Origin: Pelargonium nanum
Lineage: Eukaryota; Streptophyta; Magnoliopsida; Geraniales; Geraniaceae
Reading direction: 5' to 3'
DNA: 23,600 bases
Assembly: GCA_036897485.1 (NCBI GenBank)
Contig: JAYMTF010001407.1
Coordinates: 1 to 23,600, forward strand
The translations under genes and the position numbers were made by a program. Each line of letters starts with the position of its first letter. Within the stretch, counting starts at the first letter, position 1. The notes under the pieces are model-generated. The model made no database searches and had not been told where the DNA came from. It worked only from the letters and a program-made list of their open reading frames with translations. Shown here one piece after another: positions 1 to 10,055 of the stretch.

Positions 1-269
1 ACAATAAACTTTTTTGCGTACCAAAGTGAACAATTGAAACTTTCAAGTGTACCAATTTGACCTTTATCTCAATTAAAAAAGAACAAATAGGCCAAACGAC
101 ATGTTGGTGCGGCGTAGTGGGCCCCATTCCGTGGAGGGAACGAGGGGAAGGAGAAGCTTAAATACGGGCCTTGCCCTTGCGCATCCTTTGAGAGAGATAC
201 GTAAGAGGAGAGAGAGAGAGAGAGAGACTCTTCGTCCAGTTGTTGGAGCAGAGGAGCTTGTTCTTTTAG
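1..269 (+). promoter_or_regulatory. FAD2 promoter and non-coding leader exon
   Basis: This stretch reads as the proximal promoter and first, untranslated exon of the desaturase gene that codes from 3136. A TATA-like TTAAATAC lies at 158-165, and a TGGGCC (site II type) sits at 118-123 inside a GGGCCC palindrome. The probable leader exon starts around 185-195, carries a GA microsatellite at about 205-227, and ends in TTTTAG before the donor GTAACT at 270. No ATG occurs between about 185 and 269 or in the few leader bases after the intron, so the coding ATG would be the first on the spliced message. The transcription start is inferred from the TATA-like box. The promoter continues beyond the left edge. 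Confidence 0.6.
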
Positions 270-1723
270 GTAACTTTTCAATCTGCATTTTGTTCCTTTT
301 TCTGCTCGCATTTCAGGTTTGTGTTGTGAATGTCATGATTTTAAGCTCAAAACTGTGTTCTAATGGCTTAGATCTGTATGCTAATTACGTTTCTGGAGTT
401 TAGATTTGAATCTTCTGTTGTAACTAGCGATGAATTCGAAGGAGGATCGAGGTTGATGTTTGATTCTGAGATTAATGTTTCCAGATTTTTTTAAATATTG
501 TTTTTATGATTCAGAGGTCGGATCTGGCACCTGAGACTTAATTTTTAGAATTATTGCCGGTCTTTTTCTGTGTTGCTCACGTGATCTGAAACCACTCTGT
601 TTCTCTACGCTACTTCATAGAGTTAATATCTGGAAATATTGTCGGTCTTCCATTTTTTTATGTTCATTGACTCTTCAGTCCAACTTTGCCTTATTTATAC
701 TCAGGTTTTCTGGTTTTTTATTTTATTCTATTAATGGTGTTTGTTTCCATGTTATATTTCTGAAAAACAGAGTTTGGTTGCATTTGATGAAACTAGAATT
801 TAATTTTTGGATGAATCTTTTTTTTTATATATTTTTTTATTTATTCCTTTTCTGGTTACATTTGAAGTGGCGATATCACTGGTATTTTTCTATTTTCTTG
901 TAGCAGCAGAAATTGCCCATACTCCTAACTAGTAGTCTAGTATAAACTAATAGGGCCCTGTATTTTGATAGAGTTGATGACTTCAGATTTAATTTGTGTG
1001 TCACTATTTTTTTTAAAATGGTTGTACAGTTCAACCATGCCTCTAATGAAGTTTTGTGTCTATAACATCTGTGAAATGCTTACTTTAGTGGTTCTTGTTT
1101 TAATAACCTCGAAATTTTCTGTATTGAAAAATATGCGAATATGGGATTCTGGAGGTGGAACAGATAGAAATGTAACAGAGGGCACAATTCAACTTGGATG
1201 GTCATTCAGTTTTTAGTTAATTGTGATGTTCCGGTTATGAGTTTAAAAAGATAATGCCAGCATGCATGACAAAGATATATTGGTTTTAGCTGGCATGTAA
1301 AATTATTGGTCAAAATAGAAGGCTTTATTAGCTAGTGGATGTCTGCCTTGGTTTTCATGGTGGCTGCACTATTAGCATTGTCGATTAGTATTTTCATTGA
1401 GTTGGCATCCAGAAAAGTTGAGATCATGTTTTCTAAACTTTTGCAATAGTAAGTTTGGCCAAAACCTTAGTCATTCTTGTGAGTTTTTATGTGTGTAATA
1501 CACATTTAAAAGTTTAGGTGTAATAAATTTAATGTTAGGTATACATATTTACTGCTCAATCAAAAGGGGACAACAATAATGTTGATAATTACTTGGTAGG
1601 CCATATGCTCTTATGTCCTTTCTGTTGCTCCATCATTTTGCCGGCCTAGTTGTTTCTGACCTAGTCAACCTAACAATTTCTTTTAAAAAAATTATATTAC
1701 CACTACTGTAAAAGATGTTCAAA

Positions 1724-1771
1724 TTCAACAAACTCCAGGAGAAAAGTCAGTTTCTCCTGGAGTTTGCTGAA
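1724..1771. repeat. Near-perfect inverted repeat (hairpin) in the FAD2 leader intron
   Basis: Two 21-nt arms (1724-1744 and 1751-1771) are reverse complements with one mismatch, separated by a 6-nt loop, AGTCAG. The inner 16 pairs, from CAAACTCCAGGAGAAA, are perfect. The structure ends abruptly outside the arms. It is too short for a typical plant microRNA precursor, and no known mature microRNA was recognised. It could be a leftover of a very small palindromic transposable element or a palindromic expansion. Confidence 0.8.
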
Positions 1772-2762
1772 AAATTAAGTTGAGTTGAGAGATGGATCAT
1801 TGATTCTGATCATCAGCATAATTGCATAGATGCTATGTTATAAATATTATTTTATATTTGTGGTGGTTGGAACATTCATGTGTTCCTCATCACTTCTCAA
1901 CTTGCTTGTTATTCTGCCTCATTATTTTTATTTATATTTGTGGTTTAATACTTTTTTCATCTGTCCCTACCTTTGTTTTGTTCATTGTGGTATGAGGTAG
2001 GGATTTAATCTGTTTGTAGCTATTTCTGCCATTCTATGTGAAAGATATTTGAGATCAGATCTTGGTACTTGGAAAGAAAAGGGCTATCTTTCTCTCATTG
2101 GAATAGTGGGGTCCCCTCATATCACTCACCTTCTTTAGTATCTTTTATTATCTCTCTCCTTTAGGGCGGAGATAACATTAGCATCAAGTCCACACATTTA
2201 TATTCCTTTATCTTATATCTGTATCTTCATATCCTAGGAGCAATCCATAATGGGGGTTTTCAGCCTATCTTATCTTAATCTTTTTCTGATTGCAATTTTT
2301 TCTTTTCTCATCCTTCCTTTTATATTTTTGTATTTCGAAGGAGGACGTGGCATTGTTATTTTCTTTTGGGATACATTCCTTGGTATATGATTTGGTCCAC
2401 TCATGTAATTACACATATATTGGTGAAGGCCCTTTACAATAACAAATCCATTGGCACGATTATTAAAATTATGACTAACACTAATGTTTTGCTGCCCCCT
2501 TCTTAAAAATAAATCTTTAAATTCTAGTGCTAACGGAAATGCAATGATATATTTACCTTCCATGAATTAAGCACATGTAAATAAAAAAAATGATAAATTT
2601 GAATTGCAAGTGCAGTTATTTAGTTTTGCTACACCAATTTCCTTCAAATATATGTACTCCGTTTTCTTTTTTTGTACATGAGTTGTATAATAAAATGTTT
2701 GCCATCAAAAATGAAAAATAAACTTTTTGATCTGTTAATAGACTAGTGTTTCAAGGAATTTC

Positions 2763-2850
2763 TTGTTGTTGGAAAATTGTGGAGATATGACATTTCTTGT
2801 CTAATTGTCTTCAATATTGTTATTGTTGGAAAAGTGTGGGGATATACTGA
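2763..2850 (+). repeat. Diverged direct repeat of about 28 bp in the FAD2 intron
   Basis: TTGTTGGAAAATTGTGGAGA and the similar TTGTTGGAAAAGTGTGGGGA occur about 57 bases apart, each followed by TATnnTGA-like sequence. This looks like an old local duplication with no coding content. Confidence 0.5.
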
Positions 2851-3135
2851 TATAGTATGGATGTTGATCCAGTTGTTGATAGTATTGAAGTATTCTATGA
2901 AGCTTCATTTGATAAAGTAATTAACAGAAGTACCAAAATTATATTATAGTATGAAAGTAGTGTATCTGGTGACTAATGAGGATTCTATTTATTAATAAAA
3001 GTTGGCTAAAATGTGAATGTAGGCTATGTAGCTGTTCGAAGCATGCTATATATGTCTGTATGTTCTTGCTCTTTTACTTATTGAAACTACATTATTTATA
3101 TTGACTTTCGCCTCTTTTGTACAGAACAGGAGACA

Positions 3136-4290
3136 ATGGGTGCAGGTGGTCGTATGTCCGTTCCTCCTAATGCGAAGAAGTCAGAATCTGATGTCCTCCA
3201 ACGAGTGCCCTACTCAAAACCACCATTTACCCTTGGTCAGGTTAAGAAGGCCATCCCACCACACTGTTTTCAGCGTTCTGTTCTTCGCTCATTCTCCTAT
3301 GTTGTTTACGACTTGACCATAGCCTCTCTTCTCTATTACATTGCCACTCAATACTTCCACCTCCTCCCTTCCCCTCTCTCGTATGTGGCCTGGCCACTTT
3401 ACTGGGCCGTCCAAGGCTGCGTCTTAACCGGTGTTTGGGTCATTGCGCACGAGTGTGGCCACCATGCTTTTAGTGATTACCAATGGCTAGATGACACAGT
3501 CGGCCTTATCCTCCACTCTTGCCTCCTCGTCCCATTCTTCTCTTGGAAATATAGCCATCGACGCCACCATTCCAATACAGGTTCTCTTGAACGGGATGAA
3601 GTCTTTGTCCCGAAACAGAAATCTGCAATGAAGTGGTACTCAAAGTACCTTAGTAACAACCCACTAGGCCGAGTCATGACACTTACAGTTACACTCACAC
3701 TCGGCTGGCCTTTGTATCTTGCATTTAATGTTTCAGGCAGGCCTTATGATAGGTTCGCATGCCACTTTGACCCGTACGGCCCTATCTACTCCGAACGCGA
3801 ACGACTTCAAATTCTCATCTCTGATGCTGGCCTTCTCGCTGTTGTCTATGGGCTCTTCCGTCTTGCAGCAGCAAAAGGGCTTGCTTGGGTTTTCTGTGTT
3901 TATGGAGTACCATTATTGGTTGTGAATGGCTTTTTGGTCCTAATCACGTTTTTGCAGCACACCCACCCTTCGTTGCCACATTACGACTCCTCAGAGTGGG
4001 ACTGGTTCCGAGGAGCCTTAGCAACCGTGGACCGAGATTATGGTATCCTGAACAAGGTCTTCCATAATATCACGGATACTCACGTGGCTCACCATTTGTT
4101 CTCAACCATGCCCCATTATCACGCAATGGAGGCCACGAAGGCGATCAAGCCAATTTTGGGAGAGTATTATCAGTTCGATGGGACACCGTTCATCAAAGCG
4201 ATGTGGAGGGAGGCCAAGGAGTGTATCTACGTTGAGCCCGACGAAGGTGACCAGAACAAAGGTGTATTCTGGTACAAGAACAAGCTTTGA
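3136..4290 (+). CDS. FAD2: Delta-12 (omega-6) oleate desaturase, ER type
   Basis: The protein introduces the delta-12 double bond into oleate esterified to phosphatidylcholine, giving linoleate, in the ER membrane. It uses electrons from cytochrome b5. The 384-residue product is full length for the family (Arabidopsis FAD2 is 383) and opens with the family's MGAGGRM. All three di-iron histidine boxes are present: HECGHH at 105-110, HRRHH at 141-145 and HVAHH at 316-320. Hydrophobic segments lie at about 57-77, 83-104, 118-138, 180-199 and 226-273. The C-terminus YKNKL matches the aromatic ER-retrieval signal of FAD2. Residues known to separate desaturases from the related hydroxylases (Ala104, Thr148, Ala296 and Met325 here) are of the desaturase type. 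The coding exon is single, as usual, behind a large leader intron, and the ATG is the first in the spliced leader. Nothing appears broken. FAD2 is often multicopy; whether this copy is seed-type or constitutive cannot be told from sequence alone. Confidence 0.97.
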   Translation: MGAGGRMSVPPNAKKSESDVLQRVPYSKPPFTLGQVKKAIPPHCFQRSVLRSFSYVVYDLTIASLLYYIATQYFHLLPSPLSYVAWPLYWAVQGCVLTGVWVIAHECGHHAFSDYQWLDDTVGLILHSCLLVPFFSWKYSHRRHHSNTGSLERDEVFVPKQKSAMKWYSKYLSNNPLGRVMTLTVTLTLGWPLYLAFNVSGRPYDRFACHFDPYGPIYSERERLQILISDAGLLAVVYGLFRLAAAKGLAWVFCVYGVPLLVVNGFLVLITFLQHTHPSLPHYDSSEWDWFRGALATVDRDYGILNKVFHNITDTHVAHHLFSTMPHYHAMEATKAIKPILGEYYQFDGTPFIKAMWREAKECIYVEPDEGDQNKGVFWYKNKL

Positions 4291-4560
4291 TGATTGGTAA
4301 TGGCGGTTATGCAGGTCAGTAAGCTTAGTTTTGTTGTATATGGGGAGTTTAGCTTCCCTTTCCTATCTAATATCAGGTAGTTTTGTTGTGTTGTGTTATG
4401 TGGAGTTTAGCTTCCCTTTCATGGCAAATCTTGTTTGTTCATTGTCGTTGTATGGAACACTCTATTTTGTGAGTTGTTTTTAATAATTCTGATAGTTCAT
4501 AATAGATGTCAACTATAAACTACTAATCTGCCGTGAAAAGGAAAATAAGGCCGTCTACAA
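4291..4560 (+). other. FAD2 3' untranslated region with an internal duplication
   Basis: The probable 3' UTR follows the TGA at 4288-4290. It contains two imperfect copies of a roughly 40-base unit, at 4326-4362 and 4378-4420. Each starts TAGTTTTGTTGT and ends GGAGTTTAGCTTCCCTTTC, apart from a G/T change and a small insertion in the second copy. A weak poly(A)-type AATAAT is at 4482-4487; no AATAAA is seen. The transcript end is inferred. Confidence 0.55.
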
Positions 4561-4568
4561 AGAAAACC

Positions 4569-4672
4569 TTGTGCTGCATATTCTGAGACTCAAACTCGAG
4601 ACATTAAGTTATTATGAAACTTGCGCTGCATATTATGAGACTCAAACTCGAGACTTTAAATTATTATGAAAC
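4569..4672 (+). repeat. Tandem duplication of a 52-bp unit
   Basis: Two head-to-tail 52-bp copies (4569-4620 and 4621-4672) differ at about four positions. Each holds GAGACTCAAACTCGAGAC. The low divergence suggests a fairly recent local duplication. I cannot assign the unit to an element family, although similar phrases are scattered in many plant genomes as repeat remnants. Confidence 0.85.
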
Positions 4673-4789
4673 AATCTCTTATCAGTTTGCCCCATGCACG
4701 GTTGAGATGCAAATGTAAGCCACCGACTATGATACTATTTTTTTAATTTAAAATGAAATTGTATAGGTGCAACTAGTAAAGAAAATAAT

Positions 4790-5300
4790 ATTGACAAGGG
4801 ATTGGGAAGAGTACATCAAAACGGGAGATCCACGGCGCACGTTAGAGATACAATGTCACCGTTACGCAAGTGGCGTCGTGCGCGCCCCTAAACAAAATAA
4901 AACACAACTGGGACTGGGAACCACGTTAAAATAAACGGTGTGGGTCCTACCTAGCTAGCAAAAGAGTTTGTGGGGCCAAAGATGCGCAATGCAGCGGCGG
5001 TTCCACGTGGCAGGTAAGATTTAACTGATATGAGAAAAAGAGAATCGTATCAATGTGGGCCGGCCCAAACACACCATTTTGAATGTGACGCAACGCAACA
5101 GTGTTCGATTCGGTTCAGCCGTCGGATGAGATGACATGCAGATCAGACGGCTATTGTGTCTCGGGCATGTTGGATCGACGGTGTACAAGCTTGTTGCGTA
5201 AAAACAATCTTAGAGTACAACATTCATGTATCTTACTCATGATGTCACTGCCTCTGCATTCACTAACCCCTCATCATGTATAAAGCATGACACATGCGAC
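4790..5300. promoter_or_regulatory. Promoter-like GC-richer island without an obvious gene
   Basis: This stretch is markedly richer in G+C than its surroundings. It carries a perfect palindromic G-box CCACGTGG at 5003-5010, a GGGCCGGCCC palindrome with site II/TCP-type halves at 5057-5066, several ACGT-core motifs, and a 7-bp inverted repeat AGCCGTC/GACGGCT at 5117-5152. Such clusters are typical of plant promoters. FAD2 ends upstream on the same strand and the next coding start is 2 kb downstream, so no recognised gene uses it directly. It may drive an unseen non-coding transcript, be a relic of a lost gene, or be a far-upstream element of the VQ gene. Confidence 0.35.
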
Positions 5301-7140
5301 AATAATTCGGATTTTAGATTGAATTTGATTGAATATTGATGTCGGTGTGAAAAGAACAATTAATCTAATCCAATTCGATATGTATTTTTCATAAATTAAT
5401 CTGATCAGATTTTGTATGTCTGCGTGTTCGGATTCCAGTTATCAGCTCTGAATTCAGTAATTAGTAAGTGATTAGAACCATACTCGTCATATATTCCATA
5501 CAACAATATTGTCATATTGATAAACTTATAATTAACTGTCAAGGAATTTTGTATGTAAATAAAGCACCATTAGTAAGTAATTAAATCCGGCAATGGTGTT
5601 TCTTGGAAACTTGTTACAAGTATAAAGACAAATATATAACAATATTAATCCAACATCATTTATATATATATATTCACAGGATGGGCCAAAAATGAAACAG
5701 AAGGTGTAACAAAAACGGGAACAGAAACGCGGAGAGAGAATCCGTAGGGGTGTCGTTTTATGCGAAGCTCTATTATATGACTTTGGTGTTATTATATTCA
5801 CATACATATTACTATAATCACAATAATACCCTTCACTTACCTCTTTCCTATATTTATATGATTCATTTAAAGAATGACCTCCAACGTTCTATTCAAGCTG
5901 TTCATATTGTTCTTTCATTTAATGTACAATAATTTAAGTGTTTATCAATATAGTAATTGTGGTTATACCTTGATCTTTGCATTTGTCAAGTTATTTGTGA
6001 ATTTTTGAAATAGTAGAATTATAATAAGTTGATGTGCTTTTTTGGTCCTAGATCAAATTAACGTGTAAGGAATTGGTATTTTTGTCCACGTGTTACGAAA
6101 GTTGTTCTAATTTGTTTAAGTCCGAGAGCACCTCGAGGAGATTTGGATCTTGGGTCGTGTTTCTAGTGCTTGCACAAAGACAACACACCATTAAGCGATA
6201 AAATTCATATATGTATCCAAAAAATTGTCTCAAACGTGAGAGTGAGATATTTGGTAAAAGATCCAAACAATACACAATTGTAAATAGAGAAAGTATTTAG
6301 AGAAATAAAGTAATTGACAATTAATGATCTGTATTTTCACATATATGGTTGGTTGATGCTGGTGTGGGTTCAGCAGCGCTCCCACAATTTGTCCCTTAAG
6401 CGTTTCCTTCTTCAAAGAATTTTCGGTGAAGCGGCTCGCATCATGCATGGATGCTTTTGATGTCAAACGTATTGAGCATCATTTTGCGGCCTTGTAAGGC
6501 TAGGCGGGGAGAGATTCACATTGTCTCGAGTGACTTAATTTGGAGAGACTAGACAAGATGAAACTTTTTGAGGAGGTAACCTTGGGTGACTTTAAAGAGT
6601 GTAATCAAGATGAACCTCACAAATGATTAACAATTTATCAACTAATACGTTTTGTAACCAAATTAAACCATGTATTCTTTAAATTTACCCACAACATCAA
6701 ATTTATTTTTCTATATATTAAAATTCTGAAAAATGGATGTAATAAATTAGTAATGTTTAATAGTGACATGGTGTTTTATTTAATGCACATAGCTAAGCTT
6801 AAAGATTAAGAAATGGGGGATATATACTTTGTTTACTCCAACTATGAATTAATAGAAACATTAACATAAGCTAAAGTCCCCTCAAAAGCGTTGAGAGACA
6901 TTTATAATCACTTGCTATATATAATATAATCTCTTAATCAATTTTGTATATATGATATGAAAATGGGGACCATATATAGAGCTCATATTAATACTTTATT
7001 GACTTAGTTGCATTTTTGCCATCCACTCTCTTTGCTCAAATTAATACTTTATTGTCTTTTCCCTCCTATTATTTAATTTACAAAACAACCTATTAATTTA
7101 TAATAAAAATAAAATAACATAAATTTAAATATATCTCACC
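5301..7140. other. AT-rich intergenic region, upstream of the VQ gene
   Basis: I see no supportable gene on either strand. There are short (AT)n tracts around 5660-5675 and homopolymer-rich DNA. The last few hundred bases before 7141 serve as the VQ promoter and include a W-box core TTGAC at 6999-7003. Open frames here are short and lack codon structure or recognisable motifs. Confidence 0.6.
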
Positions 7141-7255
7141 TATATATATAACCATTCCTCTCCATTTCCTCTAAACAAATAATCCCACCAACCCTCTCTG
7201 TCTCTCTCTCAAGCTCTCAATCTCTAAAATCTCTTGAGATATTTGGGTTTTTTCC
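7141..7255 (+). promoter_or_regulatory. Core promoter and 5' leader of the VQ gene
   Basis: A TATATATATA box at 7141-7150 lies 106 bases before the ATG. A pyrimidine-rich CT repeat at 7194-7210 falls in the presumed leader, as is common in plant 5' UTRs. Transcription probably starts near 7170-7180. No ATG occurs between that point and 7256. Confidence 0.6.
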
Positions 7256-7762
7256 ATGGAAGAAGACATGAACATGATGATGATGTTGATGAAGAAGAAA
7301 CAAACACCATCTTCAACAACAACAACCACAACATCATCATCTTCATCACTAACCATGCACAAGAATTCACATGCCATTTCAAAAATCAAGCCCAAGATTC
7401 GCATCATTCACATATTTGCACCGGAGATCATCAAGACCGACGTCGCGAACTTCAGGGAGCTGGTCCAGCGGCTCACCGGAAAACCCGACGAGACCAAGAA
7501 GAAGAAGAATCAAAGAACCGGTACAAGAAAGGATCAGGAGGAGACGACGACCAAGAAGATGATGATCAGAGAGAGATCATCTACGGTGAAAGAAGAGTTT
7601 AGTTTCGAGCCGTATGATTGCAGCAGCAATGGAGGGTTCTTGGGAGGTTTTGCAGATTTGGATGGTTTCAATGTTCAAGAATTTGGTGAATTCCCATTTC
7701 TTCCTCTTGATGCTCCTCACAGCTTCCATGTTTTTGACCAAGAGCCTCAACTTATTGCCTAG
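7256..7762 (+). CDS. VQ-motif protein (VQ17/VQ25-like)
   Basis: VQ proteins are small plant nuclear regulators that bind WRKY transcription factors through the VQ motif. This 168-residue protein has the motif as FRELVQRLTG at residues 66-75, matching FxxxVQxLTG exactly. It is preceded by the lineage-typical stretch IRIIHIFAPEIIKTDVAN at 49-65. The N-terminus is low complexity: a Met-rich start (residues 5-12), six Thr (21-26) and five Ser (27-31). A basic region around 77-105 could act as a nuclear signal. The C-terminal half is acidic and aromatic, which resembles an activation or interaction surface. The gene is intronless, as most VQ genes are in higher plants. Length and surrounding motif place it near Arabidopsis VQ17 and VQ25; this subgroup call is from memory. 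Neighbouring FBN7 and POLD2 genes support it through conserved gene order. The upstream W-box core suggests WRKY control. Confidence 0.92.
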   Translation: MEEDMNMMMMLMKKKQTPSSTTTTTTSSSSSLTMHKNSHAISKIKPKIRIIHIFAPEIIKTDVANFRELVQRLTGKPDETKKKKNQRTGTRKDQEETTTKKMMIRERSSTVKEEFSFEPYDCSSNGGFLGGFADLDGFNVQEFGEFPFLPLDAPHSFHVFDQEPQLIA

Positions 7763-9880
7763 AAATATTCATGACTATATTTTATTTTTTTGCTTAATTA
7801 TTCCTTTATATATATAACATATGAATTTATCTTGAATTTTGTAAATTAATTGGATTCTTGAATCTTGATCTCCTTTATTGTGTGTCTAGTTTTCTTGATT
7901 TCTAATTTGTTGTAAATATAATGAGAAATTGCACTTGTTTTATACAGAAAAAATGCAGCCAGTTTATACATATACCTCCTTGTTCATCTATTAAAATGGA
8001 TACAATCAAATACATAATTTTATTATATAATTATCATTCTGAACTATTTGTTTCTTATTAGCAGCGGAACCAGAATTTTGCTTAAGAGTGACACATTTTT
8101 TTAGTTAAAAAAAAGAAATAATCTAAGACATCACTACGTTAAAGGAGGACATCACTACTACTCGGCCGAAATACTTATGTAGAAATTATGAATTTTTTTA
8201 TCTATAATGAAGTTTTGCGAGACTAGCGCGAGCTTCTGCCTACAACGGCCGCCTCTAACTTCGTTGTTGCGTGTAGAAACTCTGCTTTCTTTAATTGTTA
8301 TCGTATTCGTATGCATTACTTTTCTTCCAAGAATATATAATATTTTTATCAATATAAAAATAATTTTTAAGACATAAGTCTTCTCCCACTAAACCAATAT
8401 TTATATGCACATCCTCTTTAGATTTAAAAACCCTAGAGACAACCATATATGTATACTTCTCTCTTAATTTCATTAAGAAAAAATAAATTATATTGCCATC
8501 TAGCCAGTTGACCTTTTGGCGAACAATTTTGATAACAGATAAATTATTCTAAAAGATCATGTTAGGAATCCCAAATTTAGTGCTAAACTCCATTGTTTAA
8601 TCATTAACACAGCCAAAACCTAATTAGATTTTGACCATTCTTATAAAATTCTTTAACAAATACAACATTACTCTGTATGAAACGGCGCCTAAGCATTTTA
8701 AATTTTTGACCTGTACATTGCTTTGATATATTTAATCTTTTTTCTCAATTTTTTTCAACAAAATTGTACATGATTAATCAGTTACGACAAACCAACTTAT
8801 TACCGTAAAGTTCATCGATACGCTTATTTTTTTATGGCGAAGTGGGAACAATAATTATGAAACATATGATCGAACCTACCTCATTTATTCATCATTTCTA
8901 TTATGGAGGATCTTTAAAGGTATAAGGGTCGGCGAGGGACTTAAAATAACTTCTTCCAACTCAAAATTCGTGTCATATATATTTTTATTTTTCAAATGTT
9001 GGAGGAACATTCTCACTAGGACTTCATGTGCATGTGTTATGCTTTATCTTGCTCAAAATAAGCTTTTTCTCTGTTGTTCTAAACGGGTGTCTTGTTTTCA
9101 TTTTAAAAAGTTAACTATATATGCAAAATGACCAATGATAGTGTTATAATAACATTATCTTAAATTTGAAATAAAACTCATTTTGAGAAGTAGATGTTTA
9201 AAAAAAATAAGACAAAAGCTTTCAAAAAAATAAAAAAAAGTAGTAACAACTACAAGAAAAGGTCAATACATATGAAGATATGAACCCTGCCCCAGGGAGG
9301 AAAAAGGAGGCTTAAGGACGTCAGAGCAGGAAAGGACCAAAAACCAGGTTATGGGAATGAATCTAAGGGTCATGACAGAGTCTTTTCCTTAAACATCAAG
9401 AACACAATAAACCTTTAAATAAAACCAACTAGAGATCAAAGAAATAGAGAGCTGATGATGATGGGAAGGTCAGCTATAGGAGAGAGGTGACAAAAAGACA
9501 ACCAAAGCAACAACTACACATTTTAGTCAAAGCGCATGGGGGCGTTTAGTCAAGCACAATTACACGAAACAATTCACAGTTCACACCAATGACTAACCTG
9601 TAACTATTATTTTTAACCTCGCCGAGTAGAATGTCATGATCACACATTCATGTCTGCTGGGGGCAATCACGTAACAAGAACAAGTTGCATATGATCAGTA
9701 CTATATCAGATACGAAATGTGAAATGATTCCTACAAACCCCACGCAACTCCTAATACTTGAAAATTTCCCTGACAACGACTCTTGAAAACAACCTCTAAG
9801 TTACTGTGATTGACCGTTTATTCTCAGGTCAACTGACTTCAATACCACATAAATGCTAAGACCCAATCATTTATAACATT
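7763..9880. other. Intergenic region between the convergent VQ and fibrillin genes
   Basis: This contains the 3' ends of the VQ gene (reading right) and the fibrillin gene (reading left), with no supportable gene between them. It is AT-rich with A and T homopolymers. A short GC-rich patch lies at about 8215-8270. A phrase starting GCAGCGGAACCAG near 8062 resembles one seen in plant repeat remnants, but neither ends nor a family can be defined. The stretch at 9280-9560 is purine-rich and less AT-biased, with no frame or RNA fold that I recognise. Confidence 0.5.
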
Positions 9881-9883
9881 TCT

Positions 9884-9889
9884 TTTATT
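9884..9889 (-). terminator. Candidate poly(A) signal of the fibrillin gene
   Basis: On the minus strand this reads AATAAA, 167 bases after the fibrillin stop codon. That is a usual 3' UTR length for a plant gene. No transcript evidence is available. Confidence 0.45.
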
Positions 9890-10055
9890 TCTTTGGGGTA
9901 CGGATGAATTTATGATCACTGGGGAATATTTTGTGGTAGAAAATAAAGAAAGTGAAAGGAAGCAGCTTATTTCGGGATGTAATTAAACAAAATGCATATC
10001 ATAGACAGTTGAACTTCAGAGCGTATTATATCAATTATAAACAGAAAAAGAAATC

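Larger units (their letters stand above)
270..3124 (+). other. Large intron in the FAD2 5' leader
   Basis: FAD2 genes of many dicots have one large intron in the 5' untranslated region and none in the coding sequence, and this layout fits. The donor is AG/GTAACT at 269-270. The acceptor is TTTTGTACAG ending at 3124, or alternatively the AG ending at 3129. The ATG follows within 6-11 bases. The intron is T-rich on the sense strand, as plant introns usually are, and holds no convincing gene on either strand. Such FAD2 leader introns are known to raise expression in several species; that role here is inference. A strong hairpin at 1724-1771 and a diverged direct repeat at 2763-2850 lie inside it. 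Confidence 0.75.

Noticed and set aside
101-403. 100-residue open frame over the FAD2 leader exon
   Set aside because: It starts upstream of the likely transcription start, runs through the GA repeat and crosses the intron donor. The repeat keeps it open by chance.
5101-5283. Open frame inside the promoter-like island
   Set aside because: It has no ATG at its start, no family resemblance and no splice context. Composition is explained by the GC-richer island.
6230-6466. Minus-strand 78-residue open frame with a charged N-terminal half
   Set aside because: There is no signal peptide, no recognisable peptide-hormone motif, and the second half reads as random AT-rich DNA. No promoter elements are placed for it.
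7171-7602. Open frames opposite and in another frame over the VQ gene
   Set aside because: They are shadows of the VQ coding sequence and its repetitive ATG/ACA tracts.
8158-8473. Overlapping minus-strand open frames of about 60 residues
   Set aside because: They have no recognisable domain and extreme Ile/Lys/Asn composition typical of translated AT-rich spacer.
9450-9500. CTGATGATGATGGG resembling a C/D snoRNA C box
   Set aside because: No matching D box with terminal stem was found at a suitable distance. GATGAT is a simple repeat.
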